Source of the DNA: Paenibacillus lemnae
GTDB lineage: Bacteria > Bacillota > Bacilli > Paenibacillales > Paenibacillaceae
Assembly (NCBI RefSeq): GCF_012933385.1
Contig: NZ_JABBPN010000003.1
Span: 186,001-250,000, forward strand
DNA: 64,000 bases
Direction of reading: 5' to 3'
Under the pieces are notes generated by a model. It was not told the origin of the DNA and did no database searches. It was given only the letters and a program-made list of their open reading frames with translations. The translations under genes and the position numbers were made by a program. Positions 8,802 to 17,701 of the stretch are shown piece after piece. Numbering within the stretch: the stretch's first letter is position 1; each line of letters begins with the position of its first letter.

Positions 8802-8937
8802 GCATGCCGGCGGCCGTCATTTTTTGACTCGATTCCCGGATGATTGATCCCGCCCCTCTGGCGGTTAATAACCTCATATAATAAAGGGCAGTCATTTATT
8901 GGAAGGCTGCTACGCGGTGCATAGAGGGGCGTTTTTT

Positions 8938-10149
8938 GTGGAAGTGATACAGGTAATCCTGCTGCTCTTGGCGGGGTATATTGTTTTTGCCGTAGATAAG
9001 AAAAAAGAAAATGTACCGGTTCCGGTCATTCTTGTACTCATCGGGATCGGACTCTCCTATATTCCTTATTTTGCCCATCTGGAGCTCAGCAAGCAGGTCC
9101 TGTATGATATCTTTCTTCCCGGATTATTGTTTATATCCGCCTACAAATACCCGCCCCGGGCGTTACGGAAACATGCGGGTGTGATCGCGGTATTAAGCAC
9201 AGTGGGGCTGCTTGCTTCAGCACTGCTGCTGGGGATGGTGATTTACGCTGCAGCGGGTATGTTTGCCGGCTTGTCTTTTGTCGGTGCACTCCTTATATCT
9301 TCTATCCTTACGCCAACCGACCCGGTATCTGTCGTCTCCATCCTCAAGCAGTCATCCATTGATGAAGAAGCTGCGGATGTGGTTGATGGAGAATCGATGA
9401 TTAACGACGGAACCAGTGTGGTGCTGTTTGGCGTCCTGGCAGGCATGTATATGGATGGAAAATCGTTTAATTGGCTGTCATTTCTCGGTGAATTTCTGCT
9501 GCTGGGGCTGGGCGGAGCTCTTCTGGGCGTAGGCGCTGGCTGGCTGCTCAGCAAAACCATTCATGTCACTCATCACCGGGAATACCAGGTCATGCTGAGC
9601 ATTATTGCTGCTTATGGCGTGTTTCATCTGGCCGAGCAGCTGGGCATCTCCGGCGTATTAGCTGTAGTTGCTTCCGGCATTATGCTGGGGTGGGAGTTTG
9701 AGCATACGAACAAGGAGGATCACTACCGTGAGGCATTAAATGGCTTCTGGAATGTGGTTGAACCTACCATTCTGGCGCTGGTGTTTCTGATGATCGGGAT
9801 CCGGGCGATGGATTACCTGACTTTGGACGGCTGGGGACTAGCTGTTCTTATTCTTGCAGCTTCCCTGGCGATCCGGTTTCTCGTCATTCTACTGACAATG
9901 GAGTCATTCCGGGGCTGGCGCGATTTCAACGACTGGCGAACCTGTACCCTGATCTCCTTGTCAGGCATTCGGGGAACGATGTCTGTTGTGCTGCTGCTTA
10001 CACTTGCACAAGAGGCTTCTTCTACAGGAGAGACCGAGCTTATTCTTTCCTTGTCCTTTGCCGTTGTGATGTTATCGCTTGTGATACAGAGTCTGGGCAT
10101 CTATCCCCTGGCTAAGATAATGGGAAGTGGTGGAAAGCGTAATACCTAG
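8938..10149 (+). CDS. Na+/H+ antiporter, CPA1/NhaP family
   Basis: A protein of 403 residues from a GTG start, chosen because GAGGGG lies 8 bases upstream; a TTG at 8899 has no such site. It has roughly twelve membrane helices. The cation:proton antiporter core is clear: LTPTDPVSVVSILK with the unwound-helix TDP, followed by DGESMINDGTSVVLF, whose acidic ND pair is the ion-binding site of CPA1 members. A long C-terminal cytoplasmic regulatory tail is absent. It exchanges external protons for Na+ (or K+) across the membrane and serves pH and salt tolerance. It is a single gene with its own strong terminator. Confidence 0.9.
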   Translation: MEVIQVILLLLAGYIVFAVDKKKENVPVPVILVLIGIGLSYIPYFAHLELSKQVLYDIFLPGLLFISAYKYPPRALRKHAGVIAVLSTVGLLASALLLGMVIYAAAGMFAGLSFVGALLISSILTPTDPVSVVSILKQSSIDEEAADVVDGESMINDGTSVVLFGVLAGMYMDGKSFNWLSFLGEFLLLGLGGALLGVGAGWLLSKTIHVTHHREYQVMLSIIAAYGVFHLAEQLGISGVLAVVASGIMLGWEFEHTNKEDHYREALNGFWNVVEPTILALVFLMIGIRAMDYLTLDGWGLAVLILAASLAIRFLVILLTMESFRGWRDFNDWRTCTLISLSGIRGTMSVVLLLTLAQEASSTGETELILSLSFAVVMLSLVIQSLGIYPLAKIMGSGGKRNT

Positions 10150-10183
10150 AATCCATTCAGCAGCTGTAACCACCATGTGGGAG

Positions 10184-10215
10184 CCTGCTGCCGCAGCTGC
10201 GGCAGCAGGTTTTTT
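10184..10215 (+). terminator. Terminator after the antiporter gene
   Basis: A perfect 26-base palindrome, CCTGCTGCCGCAG and its complement, followed by six T. The centre AGCT must open to form the loop. Confidence 0.9.
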
Positions 10216-10377
10216 ATGTCCAATGGATCAGTTTTGGCATTTTCGGCAGTGCAAATTAGTCTGCAAAAAATAACGGACCGTTTTTCGTGAAGATACGTAT
10301 ATAATGTCATTAGACATGTTTACACAATTTTACTTAGTAGGTATATCTTTCAGCAGAGTCAAGGGGGTGAGTAAGTT

Positions 10378-11115
10378 TTGAAAAATAAATATGTAAAGCT
10401 CTTAGCGGTGATGCTGGGTGTTTCAGCCGTCAATATTATTGTTTTATCCCCCGGCCTGTTAGGTCTCCGGTATGGTGAGAGTCCGCTTACGTCCGCATTG
10501 GTTATCACGTTGTTGTTAACAAGTCTTGTGGCTCTCCTCTATGCGATCTATATCCTGCTTATCAAAACAACACCGGCAGCGGCGCCTGTCAAACCGCTGG
10601 AAACCCATGAGGAATACATAATGGCCGTTGAACAATACAAGGGAATAAAAACACTGAAATCCGAAATAGATCTTTCCATATCCCAACTGGGCCGTCTTCA
10701 GCAAAGAATGCTTACCCTGCTGGGCGTGTTAAACCAAAGGTTCGATCCCAATGAGCTTACGTACAAAAAGTTCATTTCCGTTGCCCACGAAGTGGAGAAG
10801 CTGTTCTATTTAAACATCCGAAGCATGCTGAACCGGATCCGCTTGTTCGATGAGGCCGATTACAACAGTATTCAAAAGCAGGGAAAGTCCAGTCTGCCGC
10901 AGCGCATAATTCAGGAGAAACAGGCGGTTTACGATGAGTTTTTCTCATTTATAAGTGGTTCGCTGGCTACGAATGAAGAAATTTTACTGAAGCTGGATAA
11001 GCTGCTCGTTGAAATCTCCAGACTCGACAGCTTTGATCCTGCAGAGATTGAGAACATGCAGTGTATGCAGGAAATCGATTCCCTTATTAAACAAACGAAA
11101 TTCTACAGAGATTAG
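10378..11115 (+). CDS. Two-TM membrane protein with helical cytoplasmic domain, first gene of TelA operon
   Basis: A protein of 245 residues with a TTG start preceded by AGGGGGTGAG. Two hydrophobic helices (about 6-28 and 38-62) are followed by a soluble, helix-rich region (80-245) full of Leu/Ile/Lys/Glu, which probably folds as a cytoplasmic bundle. There are no catalytic motifs. The next genes encode a VWA protein 11 bases downstream and a TelA-like protein. In Bacillus, TelA homologues (YaaN) pair with XpaC, a small membrane-helical protein; this gene could be a distant counterpart, but I see no diagnostic motif. A TATAAT lies at 10300-10305. Confidence 0.7.
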   Translation: MKNKYVKLLAVMLGVSAVNIIVLSPGLLGLRYGESPLTSALVITLLLTSLVALLYAIYILLIKTTPAAAPVKPLETHEEYIMAVEQYKGIKTLKSEIDLSISQLGRLQQRMLTLLGVLNQRFDPNELTYKKFISVAHEVEKLFYLNIRSMLNRIRLFDEADYNSIQKQGKSSLPQRIIQEKQAVYDEFFSFISGSLATNEEILLKLDKLLVEISRLDSFDPAEIENMQCMQEIDSLIKQTKFYRD

Positions 11116-11126
11116 GAGTGCGTGTA

Positions 11127-12815
11127 ATGAAAAAGCAAAAAAAGTTTCTCATGACCTCTGTGATTCTGATTGTCACAGTATTCGTGCTGGTGTACGCAGG
11201 AATCAGCTTAACCTCGAATATAGGAGACAGTGATCCACAAGCCGCAGCCGAGCGCGCCAATAAGAAACTGGAGAAGATGTACTCCAAAATAAACGTTATG
11301 ACGGAAGCGCCCGTGAAGGGACAGATTGACCTGAACCCGGCCGATATTGCCGAATCGCTCCCGGATATCGCTAAGTTTCCGGTCACGGTCGAGCCGACGA
11401 CCAGCAGCTATGTTGAAATCTTCTCTTCCACGGAGAAATCCGGAACCGGCGTTGACGGGTGGCTGACGGAAGTTGCGACAGCATTTAACAAGGCGAAGAT
11501 TCAAGTTAACGGAAAACCTGTTTCAGTCAAGGTTCGCAATATCGCTTCCGGTACCGCAGCAGACTATATTAAATCCGGTAAATACGTCCCCGATGCGTTT
11601 ACCCCATCCTCGGAATTGTGGGGAGAGATGGTGCAAGCCAATGGCGTGAAAGCCGAATTGATCACAGACCGGCTTATAGGTAACGTTCCGGGAATCGTGA
11701 TCAAGAAGGCAAAACATGATTTCTTGGTCGAAAAGTATGGTGCTGTCAATGTGAAAACCGTCATCGAAGCGATTGAAAATAATGATTTCTCGATGGGCTA
11801 CACAGACCCCTTTGCCAGTTCAACCGGATTGAATTTTCTGATTACTGCGCTGGATACCTTTGACCGGTCTAACATGCTGGGCACAAAAGCGGTTGAAAAG
11901 TTTGAGAAGTTCCAAGCCAACATCCCGTTTACGGCTTCAACCACCATCCAGATGCGTGAAGCCGCGAAGTCAGGTGCCCTGGACGGTTTTGTTCTGGAGT
12001 ACCAGACCTATGTGAACGCCGCTGACCTGAAAGGCGGATATGTATTTACTCCGTTTGGTGTACGGCATGACTCGCCTCTGTATGCGCTGGGTAAAGTATC
12101 CGCAGAGAAAAAGGAAATCATTACAAAATTCGCAGAATTTGTAGTCCAGGAAAAGTATCAGGCCACGGGTGAGCAAAAAGGCTTCAATGGTCTTGAAGAT
12201 TACAAATCAGACCTGCCTGCCGTGGACGGGAACCTGCTTGGTTCTGCTCAGAAGATCTGGAAAGAGAAGAAGAATGTCTCCAAACCGCTGGCTGCTGTCT
12301 TTGTGACCGATGTATCCGGAAGCATGGCAGGCGAACGGATCAATCAGCTGAGGGAATCTCTCATTAAAGGCCAAAAGTACTTGGGGAAAGACAACAGCAT
12401 CGGACTGGTTTCCTATTCCAGTGATGTTACCATCAACCTTCCGATTGATACGTTCAACACGAATCAGCAGTCGATGTTCGTGGGTGCGGTTAACAGTCTG
12501 CAGCCGAGCGGGGGAACGGCAACGTTCGACGGTATTATCGTAGCGATCAAAATGCTTCAGGATGAGCTTGCTGTGAATCCAAACATGAAACCGATAATTT
12601 TTGTGTTAAGTGACGGCGAGACCAATGAAGGGAACACATTAAAGGATATTAAAGGCCTCATTGAAACGTACAAGATTCCTATTTATACGATTGGATATAA
12701 TGCCAACATTGAAGCACTCGAAGATATTTCAGTCATTAATGAAGCAGCCAGCATCAACGCAGACACCGAAGACGTCGTGTATAAAATCGGAAATCTGTTC
12801 AATGTTCAAATGTAA
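11127..12815 (+). CDS. Extracellular substrate-binding-like protein with C-terminal VWA domain
   Basis: A protein of 562 residues. The ATG at 11127 has TTAGGAG 8 bases upstream; a GTG at 11118 lies inside that site. One N-terminal membrane helix (about 8-30) anchors it with the rest outside. Residues about 80-370 have the look of a type 2 periplasmic-binding fold (FPVTVEPTTSSY at the start; GYTDPFASSTGLNF resembles a ligand-binding loop). From residue 390 there is a von Willebrand factor A domain with a complete MIDAS: Asp395-x-Ser397-x-Ser399 (DVSGSM), the PSGGTATFDG threonine loop and SDGETNEG. It therefore probably binds a divalent metal and a protein ligand. It is sandwiched in the TelA operon. 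Confidence 0.85.
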   Translation: MKKQKKFLMTSVILIVTVFVLVYAGISLTSNIGDSDPQAAAERANKKLEKMYSKINVMTEAPVKGQIDLNPADIAESLPDIAKFPVTVEPTTSSYVEIFSSTEKSGTGVDGWLTEVATAFNKAKIQVNGKPVSVKVRNIASGTAADYIKSGKYVPDAFTPSSELWGEMVQANGVKAELITDRLIGNVPGIVIKKAKHDFLVEKYGAVNVKTVIEAIENNDFSMGYTDPFASSTGLNFLITALDTFDRSNMLGTKAVEKFEKFQANIPFTASTTIQMREAAKSGALDGFVLEYQTYVNAADLKGGYVFTPFGVRHDSPLYALGKVSAEKKEIITKFAEFVVQEKYQATGEQKGFNGLEDYKSDLPAVDGNLLGSAQKIWKEKKNVSKPLAAVFVTDVSGSMAGERINQLRESLIKGQKYLGKDNSIGLVSYSSDVTINLPIDTFNTNQQSMFVGAVNSLQPSGGTATFDGIIVAIKMLQDELAVNPNMKPIIFVLSDGETNEGNTLKDIKGLIETYKIPIYTIGYNANIEALEDISVINEAASINADTEDVVYKIGNLFNVQM

Positions 12816-12844
12816 TCATAATTCGAATAATGGAGGTTATTCCT

Positions 12845-13984
12845 ATGTCTTTTTCCATGCAGGTAACAAGCCCGGAGGAAATTCAGTCTGTCATCGAGCA
12901 GGAGGTACAGCCTGAACCAGCCGAAGTCACAGAGCTCAAGAAACTGGCAGAAAATAATGTTGCGAAAATCATGGAGATCAATCTGGATTCTCTCGATACA
13001 CGCCGGGAGATTTTGCAGTCCATTGACTCCTTCGGAGTGAATACAATAAAACACTCATCCACCAAAAACTCATTGCTGCAGGTGTCTGTCGGCAACCTGT
13101 CGAAATCGGGAGATGAAGGCGGGGTAGTGGCCAAGGGTTTAAGCGAGCTGCACACCCAAATTAAAGATTTGGATCCAAGTCTGGTCGACTTCACAAAAAC
13201 CGGCTTTCTGGGAAAGTTCTTCAATCCGATTCGCGCCTATTTCCTCAGATTCGAAAAAGCGGATTCGGTCATTGCCGATATCGTTGCTTCTTTGGATAAA
13301 GGCAAGATCATTATGAGTAACGATAACAAAACGCTGGAAATGGAGCAGCATTCCCTGCGCGAACTCACCAAAATTCTCAAGAAAGAGATTCAGCTGGGCA
13401 CATTAATGGATGAATCTATTGAAGCCCAGATCGAGGCTGCGAAGATGCGGAATGAGGATCCGGAGAAAGTCCGCTTCATCACGGAAGAAATCTTGTTCCC
13501 CTTAAGACAAAGAGTGATGGATATGCAGGAGATGCAGGTAGTAAACCAGCAGGGCATCATTGCAATTGAATTGGTGATTCGTAATAACCGTCAGATGATG
13601 AGGGTGGTAGACCGGGCCAAGACCGTAACAATCTCTGCGCTCCGAACGTCGGTTATGGTGGCAGGCGCTTTGTACAACCAGCGTATCGTTTTGAAGAAGG
13701 TTGATATTTTAAATCAAGTGACTTCGAATCTTATGGAAAGCACATCGAGAATGCTGAAAGAACAGGGAGCCGAAATTCACAAGAAGTCGATTGAGTCCAA
13801 TTTGTCACTGGATTCCCTGAAAACGGCCTTCAGTGAAGTGATTGAGGCCATGGATTCGATCAGCACCTACAAGCAGGAGGCACTGCCGAAGATGAGAGAG
13901 ACGATCCATCAATTCCGCGATATGGCGGAGATTGGTGAGAAGCAAATCAGAAGGCTGGAGAAGGGGAACCAGTTAGCATTGTAA
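12845..13984 (+). CDS. Toxic anion resistance protein, TelA family
   Basis: A protein of 379 residues. ATGGAGGTTATTCCT precedes the ATG at 12845, so 12830 is not the start. It is soluble and almost wholly helical, with the TelA family pattern: an internal segment with LRQRVMDMQEMQVVNQQG, then IELVIRNNRQMMRVVDRAKTVT (read here in two pieces) and a C-terminal coiled coil around MLKEQGAEIHKKSIES. TelA/KlaA proteins were first linked to tellurite resistance on plasmids; chromosomal homologues are tied to cell-envelope stress and antimicrobial tolerance. It acts in the cytoplasm, probably with the two-TM protein two genes upstream. It ends the operon with a weak terminator. Confidence 0.88.
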   Translation: MSFSMQVTSPEEIQSVIEQEVQPEPAEVTELKKLAENNVAKIMEINLDSLDTRREILQSIDSFGVNTIKHSSTKNSLLQVSVGNLSKSGDEGGVVAKGLSELHTQIKDLDPSLVDFTKTGFLGKFFNPIRAYFLRFEKADSVIADIVASLDKGKIIMSNDNKTLEMEQHSLRELTKILKKEIQLGTLMDESIEAQIEAAKMRNEDPEKVRFITEEILFPLRQRVMDMQEMQVVNQQGIIAIELVIRNNRQMMRVVDRAKTVTISALRTSVMVAGALYNQRIVLKKVDILNQVTSNLMESTSRMLKEQGAEIHKKSIESNLSLDSLKTAFSEVIEAMDSISTYKQEALPKMRETIHQFRDMAEIGEKQIRRLEKGNQLAL

Positions 13985-14002
13985 TAGAATAGGAAACGAA
14001 AG

Positions 14003-14025
14003 AGCCCGGCGTATGCTGGGTTTTT
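14003..14025 (+). terminator. Weak terminator of the TelA operon
   Basis: AGCCCGGC and GCTGGGTT pair with one G-U pair around a GTAT loop; TTTTT follows. Confidence 0.6.
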
Positions 14026-14105
14026 CATGTTGGATGAGCAACTTTATATTTGTGAACGCGTCTATATAAGTAGAGTATCTTCATAGAAAAAAAGGAGGAG
14101 ACATC

Positions 14106-14555
14106 ATGAAGCATGGCATTCGGCTGGTGATCAGTATGTTTGCCTTTTTTCTTACCTTTGGTGCAGTGCAGCCTACAGATGCATCTGCAAGCAGCGATCC
14201 TAATGTTTATATCAATCAAAATAAAGTCCCGCAAGGGAATATTGTCATGAAAGACAATCAGATATTCGTAGCTTTTACAGAACTGATTCAAGAACGGGAT
14301 GGTTTGAACATGCAGTGGGACAATATCAACAAGGAGATTGAGATTACGGGGTCCAAAACGTACCTCATCATTACAGTAGGCAAGAATACGGTGATCAAAA
14401 ATGACAAGCAGCTCGAAATGAGTGCAGAGCCTTTCATTCATGAAGGTAAAACGATGGTTCCGCTCCGGTTTGCTTCAGAAGCACTGGGCAGGGAAGTGCA
14501 GTGGAATCAGGCTGCCCAGACTGCTTATGTGCGTACACCGGATAAAGCCTCCTAG
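14106..14555 (+). CDS. Secreted stalk-domain (copper amine oxidase N-terminal type) protein
   Basis: A protein of 149 residues with a typical signal peptide (basic start, hydrophobic core to about residue 24, cleavage near DASA-S). AAAGGAGGAG precedes the ATG. The mature part, about 120 residues, is one copper-amine-oxidase-like N domain: VYINQNKVPQGNIVMKDNQ, a central ITVGKNTVIKNDKQ and the final MVPLRFASEALGREVQWNQ. Such stalk domains are common at the cell surface of Paenibacillus and are not themselves oxidases. There is no partner domain, so it may be a free wall-associated protein. A second copy of this fold is in the NlpC/P60 lipoprotein at 37014. Confidence 0.85.
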   Translation: MKHGIRLVISMFAFFLTFGAVQPTDASASSDPNVYINQNKVPQGNIVMKDNQIFVAFTELIQERDGLNMQWDNINKEIEITGSKTYLIITVGKNTVIKNDKQLEMSAEPFIHEGKTMVPLRFASEALGREVQWNQAAQTAYVRTPDKAS

Positions 14556-14615
14556 GCAGGACAAGCTGCGGTAGTTTAACATGAGTTTCTGACAGACAGA
14601 GCTGGGAATATGCAA

Positions 14616-14660
14616 GTAAAAAGCGGTGCCAGGGTTCAACACCCTGGCACCGCTTTTTAC
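14616..14660. terminator. Strong bidirectional terminator
   Basis: Perfect 20-base arms (14616-14635 and 14641-14660) around a five-base loop, with AAAAA in the left arm and TTTTT in the right. It separates the convergent stalk-domain gene and the response regulator gene. Confidence 0.93.
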
Positions 14661-14665
14661 TTGTA

Positions 14666-15271
14666 TCAGATCCATCCGCGGTCACGTGCTTTTTCAATGG
14701 CATGATGCCGGGTTTCAACTTCGAGCTTCTGGATCGCAGAGGATAAATAATTCCGCACGGTACCTGTGGTCAGGTAAAGATGTTCGGCAATGTGCCGGGT
14801 GGTACCGCCTTCTGAGACCATGCGAAGGACTTCCTGCTCACGCTCGGTCAGCGGGTTGGCTTCATGGGTGAACAGGGAGTCTGCCAAATACGGACTGACC
14901 ACCCGTTTGCCCTGCATGACTCTGCGTATCGCTTCCACTAGAAATTCGATAGGCTCATCCTTGAGCAGGTAAGCATCGACGGCGGCATTCATCGCTTTTT
15001 GCAGATAGCCGGGTCTGGCGAACGTCGTAACAATCATGATCTTACAGTTCCAGCCGCGGTCCCTTACCGTCTGTGCCACCTCCAGACCGGTGAGGCCCGG
15101 CATTTCAATGTCCAGCAGGCATATATCCGGCTTGCAGGCTTCGATCATACTCAGCGCTTCATGGCCGCCGGATACCTGCGATATAATTTCAAAATCTTCT
15201 TCCAGCTGCAGCAGCGAGGCGAAGGCGCCGCGCAGCATATGCTGATCTTCAGCGATCACGATGCGTATCAT
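14666..15271 (-). CDS. NarL/LuxR-family response regulator (DesR-like)
   Basis: A protein of 201 residues. The receiver domain (1-120) has the acidic pocket Glu8-Asp9, the phospho-acceptor Asp54 (CLLDIEMPG) and Lys104 (LLKDEP). A LuxR-type helix-turn-helix (about 137-195) contains PLTEREQEVLRMV and HLYLTTGTVRNYLSSAIQKL. It lies 33 bases after the histidine kinase gene and should be phosphorylated by it. Overall it is closest to the DesR type, which in Bacillus senses membrane fluidity and controls a desaturase. No desaturase gene is nearby; the neighbour upstream is a DUF418 membrane protein, so the real target is open. The terminator at 14616 ends the transcript. Confidence 0.92.
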   Translation of the reverse strand: MIRIVIAEDQHMLRGAFASLLQLEEDFEIISQVSGGHEALSMIEACKPDICLLDIEMPGLTGLEVAQTVRDRGWNCKIMIVTTFARPGYLQKAMNAAVDAYLLKDEPIEFLVEAIRRVMQGKRVVSPYLADSLFTHEANPLTEREQEVLRMVSEGGTTRHIAEHLYLTTGTVRNYLSSAIQKLEVETRHHAIEKARDRGWI

Positions 15272-15304
15272 TGAAAGTCTCTCCTCCTTGTATTACGGCA
15301 CCCA

Positions 15305-16417
15305 TCAGGAATGTTCCGTCATAACCGGAACGATTAACTCTACTGCGGTTCCTTGCCCGAGGACGGAACTCACATGAGCTTCCCCATGAACCTGACGCAT
15401 ACGTTCGTGCATGGACGGGAGGCCGAATCCCTCTCCAGAATCAGGAGATATCCCGCAGCCATTGTCTGTGATGGTGATCCGGCAGTGATCTTCCTCATGG
15501 TGTCTGGCGATGCTGCACCGATCCGCTCTGCTATGTTTCACAATATTCGTCACAGCTTCCCGCAGGGAGAGAGCCAGCATGGTTTCCACGGCCGGAGGCA
15601 GCGGAGGTACGCTTCCAGTAGAGCGGATCTCCAGCGCAATGCCAGCTGACATCAGCAGAATCTGTGCCTGCGATAGCTCCTCCTCCAGCGATACATGCCG
15701 CATGGAGGTGACCAGTTCACGTACCTGCTGCAGCGCCTGGCGGGAGCTTGTTTTAATCTCTTCGATTTCGGAGCGCGCACGTTCGGAATCCTTATCCACG
15801 AGCCGTGATGCGAGCTCACTTTTCATCTTGATCATGGTCAGGGTCTGGCCCAATGTGTCGTGAAGATCCCGGGCGATCCGGGTGCGTTCTTCCTCCTGGA
15901 TATACCGCTCCAATTTGCGGTTGGCATCATTGAGCTTCGTGGAGAGTAAGCGGGACCTCTCAATGGTCTGGATAATGTAAGGTGTGAGCAGCTGCAGGGC
16001 CATTACCGGCATAAACGGAGAAGTGAAAAAAGTGAACAGATCCCCATGTAAAGCAGCATGCGTAACCAGAAACATCACGGCAATCCCGGCCATTCCGGCG
16101 GCCATATGCCTTACACTTCGCGCGCGTCCCAGCAGATCGGCATACATAAAGCCGTATAAGAGCAGCCATTCGTTATAGAACAATGCATAGATGGTGACAA
16201 TACCAAGCCCCGCCCAGGAAGCCAGAACAAGCATCCATCCCCGCTGCCATATACCGATGTAGAAGGTAAGCAGTGTCAGTACATATAGACCCAGGCTGAT
16301 CCCCCATCCGAACGGCTGAGGAGCGGCGAAGGTCAGGTAAGCCAGGCATATCAATGAGAACAGATCAATAAACAGATAACGTTCCAGTTGTTTAGGAGGA
16401 TACAGTTTTTGAATCAT
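15305..16417 (-). CDS. Sensor histidine kinase, HisKA_3 (DesK-like)
   Basis: A protein of 370 residues. The first 150 hold about five membrane helices with short loops and no large extracellular domain, as in DesK-type sensors that read the membrane. A coiled coil (155-180) leads to the HisKA_3 dimerisation helix with the phospho-acceptor His186 in ARDLHDTLGQ. The ATPase domain has EAVTNIVKHS (N box), DNGCGIS (G1) and GFGLPSMHER (G2). It is probably coupled to the response regulator directly downstream. Its start overlaps the end of the DUF418 gene by 26 bases, so translation is coupled. Confidence 0.92.
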   Translation of the reverse strand: MIQKLYPPKQLERYLFIDLFSLICLAYLTFAAPQPFGWGISLGLYVLTLLTFYIGIWQRGWMLVLASWAGLGIVTIYALFYNEWLLLYGFMYADLLGRARSVRHMAAGMAGIAVMFLVTHAALHGDLFTFFTSPFMPVMALQLLTPYIIQTIERSRLLSTKLNDANRKLERYIQEEERTRIARDLHDTLGQTLTMIKMKSELASRLVDKDSERARSEIEEIKTSSRQALQQVRELVTSMRHVSLEEELSQAQILLMSAGIALEIRSTGSVPPLPPAVETMLALSLREAVTNIVKHSRADRCSIARHHEEDHCRITITDNGCGISPDSGEGFGLPSMHERMRQVHGEAHVSSVLGQGTAVELIVPVMTEHS

Positions 16418-17576
16418 GGTGACGTCCTTTGTCAGTCATCCGGCGGATGAAGAATTTACGTGCCGCTTCCAGCGGACCTTGCTTGAAAATGTTAAACCAT
16501 ACGGTGGAAAACAGGATCAGGAACAGACAGATGGATAGCCAGACTGTGACAGTGGCAAGGGAACTTGTGCTGCCTCCAAGCGAAAAGCCCCAGCTGTAGA
16601 ACAGAATGGAGGCCAGCACATTTTGCAGGACATAACAGCTCAGCGCCATTTTGCCGATCCGCTCAAGCATGGACCACAGGCCCCACTGAGAGAATCGCTC
16701 TGTCATCAGGGCAATCAGGGCGATGTATCCTAATGTCATTACCGGGGCAAACAGATAGCGCAGCGGGAAATCGAAAAGTCCACCGGGCACAAACAGCAGG
16801 AGATTCAGCGGAATACCTGCACCAAGACCCACCTTCAGCATACGGCGTCGTATTTCCCGCCCACGCTGATCCGGCGCAAAAGCACCTGCACGCATCAAGC
16901 GGATCCCTGCCAGAAACAGAAAGATATTAAGTGGAAGAACGAAGACCGCTTCCGTGCGGAAGAAGCCGAAATTGGAAATCCGGAACATCACTTGTTCCAG
17001 CCAGGTTCCACTGCTATATACGGTCTCTGAGAAGGCTGCATTGCCTATAGACATGCTGCCTCCCATAAAATAGGTGATCATCGTGGCCATAAACAACAGT
17101 AACACGAATATACCATGGATGCTTCCTGTGATCCACATGCTGCGCCGGATGAAGCGGTCTCCGCGGCTTACGATCCAGGCGACGATGATGGAGGTGAGGG
17201 CATAGCTCATAAGAATGTCATATTCCAGAACGAGTGTATAGTGCAGCAGACCTTCCAGCATGAGAAACAGGGCAGTCCACAGATAAGGACCGGGCCAACG
17301 CTTGTTACGCAAGCGTGCTCTGCGGTACTGAATTTCAAGCCCAACCCCGAATAAAAGAGTCAGCATCCCCAGCAGCTTGCCATTGACCAGAAACAGCACG
17401 ATATAGCGGATCAGTGTGTCGACAGAGGCCCACCACTCGTTATGTGTGTAGGTGAATAGATAATCAATGTTGCCCAGATGAGCAAACAGCCATATGTTCG
17501 TGCCAAGGGTGCCCAGAATGGCAAAGCCCCTTAAAATATCCAGCAGCCGGATCCGTTCCGAAGTTTGTGTATTCAT
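16392..17576 (-). CDS. DUF418 domain membrane protein
   Basis: A protein of 394 residues. GGGAGG precedes the ATG at 17576 by 10 bases; the in-frame TTG at 17594 overlaps that site. It opens with SERIRLLDILRGFAILG, the standard start of DUF418/YeiB proteins, which belong to the acyltransferase-like membrane superfamily. About ten membrane helices follow; the C-terminal third holds the DUF418 core with GKMALSCYVLQNVLASILFY (20 residues) and TVWFNIFKQGPLEAARKFF. Function is unproven in general; transport or acyl transfer at the envelope has been suggested. It overlaps the kinase gene by 26 bases, so it is likely regulated with it or feeds it a signal. Confidence 0.88.
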   Translation of the reverse strand: MNTQTSERIRLLDILRGFAILGTLGTNIWLFAHLGNIDYLFTYTHNEWWASVDTLIRYIVLFLVNGKLLGMLTLLFGVGLEIQYRRARLRNKRWPGPYLWTALFLMLEGLLHYTLVLEYDILMSYALTSIIVAWIVSRGDRFIRRSMWITGSIHGIFVLLLFMATMITYFMGGSMSIGNAAFSETVYSSGTWLEQVMFRISNFGFFRTEAVFVLPLNIFLFLAGIRLMRAGAFAPDQRGREIRRRMLKVGLGAGIPLNLLLFVPGGLFDFPLRYLFAPVMTLGYIALIALMTERFSQWGLWSMLERIGKMALSCYVLQNVLASILFYSWGFSLGGSTSSLATVTVWLSICLFLILFSTVWFNIFKQGPLEAARKFFIRRMTDKGRHHDSKTVSS

Positions 17577-17701
17577 CTTATAAAATCCTCCCAAGTCCGT
17601 TTACGTGTATTCCTTCTCACAGTGTACGGCTCAGGAGGCGGGGGCGGTAGACACGGGCGTCATGCCCTTGGGCATGACAGGTGTCATACTATGCTGGTTG
17701 T

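Noticed and set aside
8850..8864. CCGCC-CCTCT-GGCGG stem after thiD.
   Set aside because: Five pairs only and followed by TTAATAACC instead of a T-run; too weak to call a terminator.
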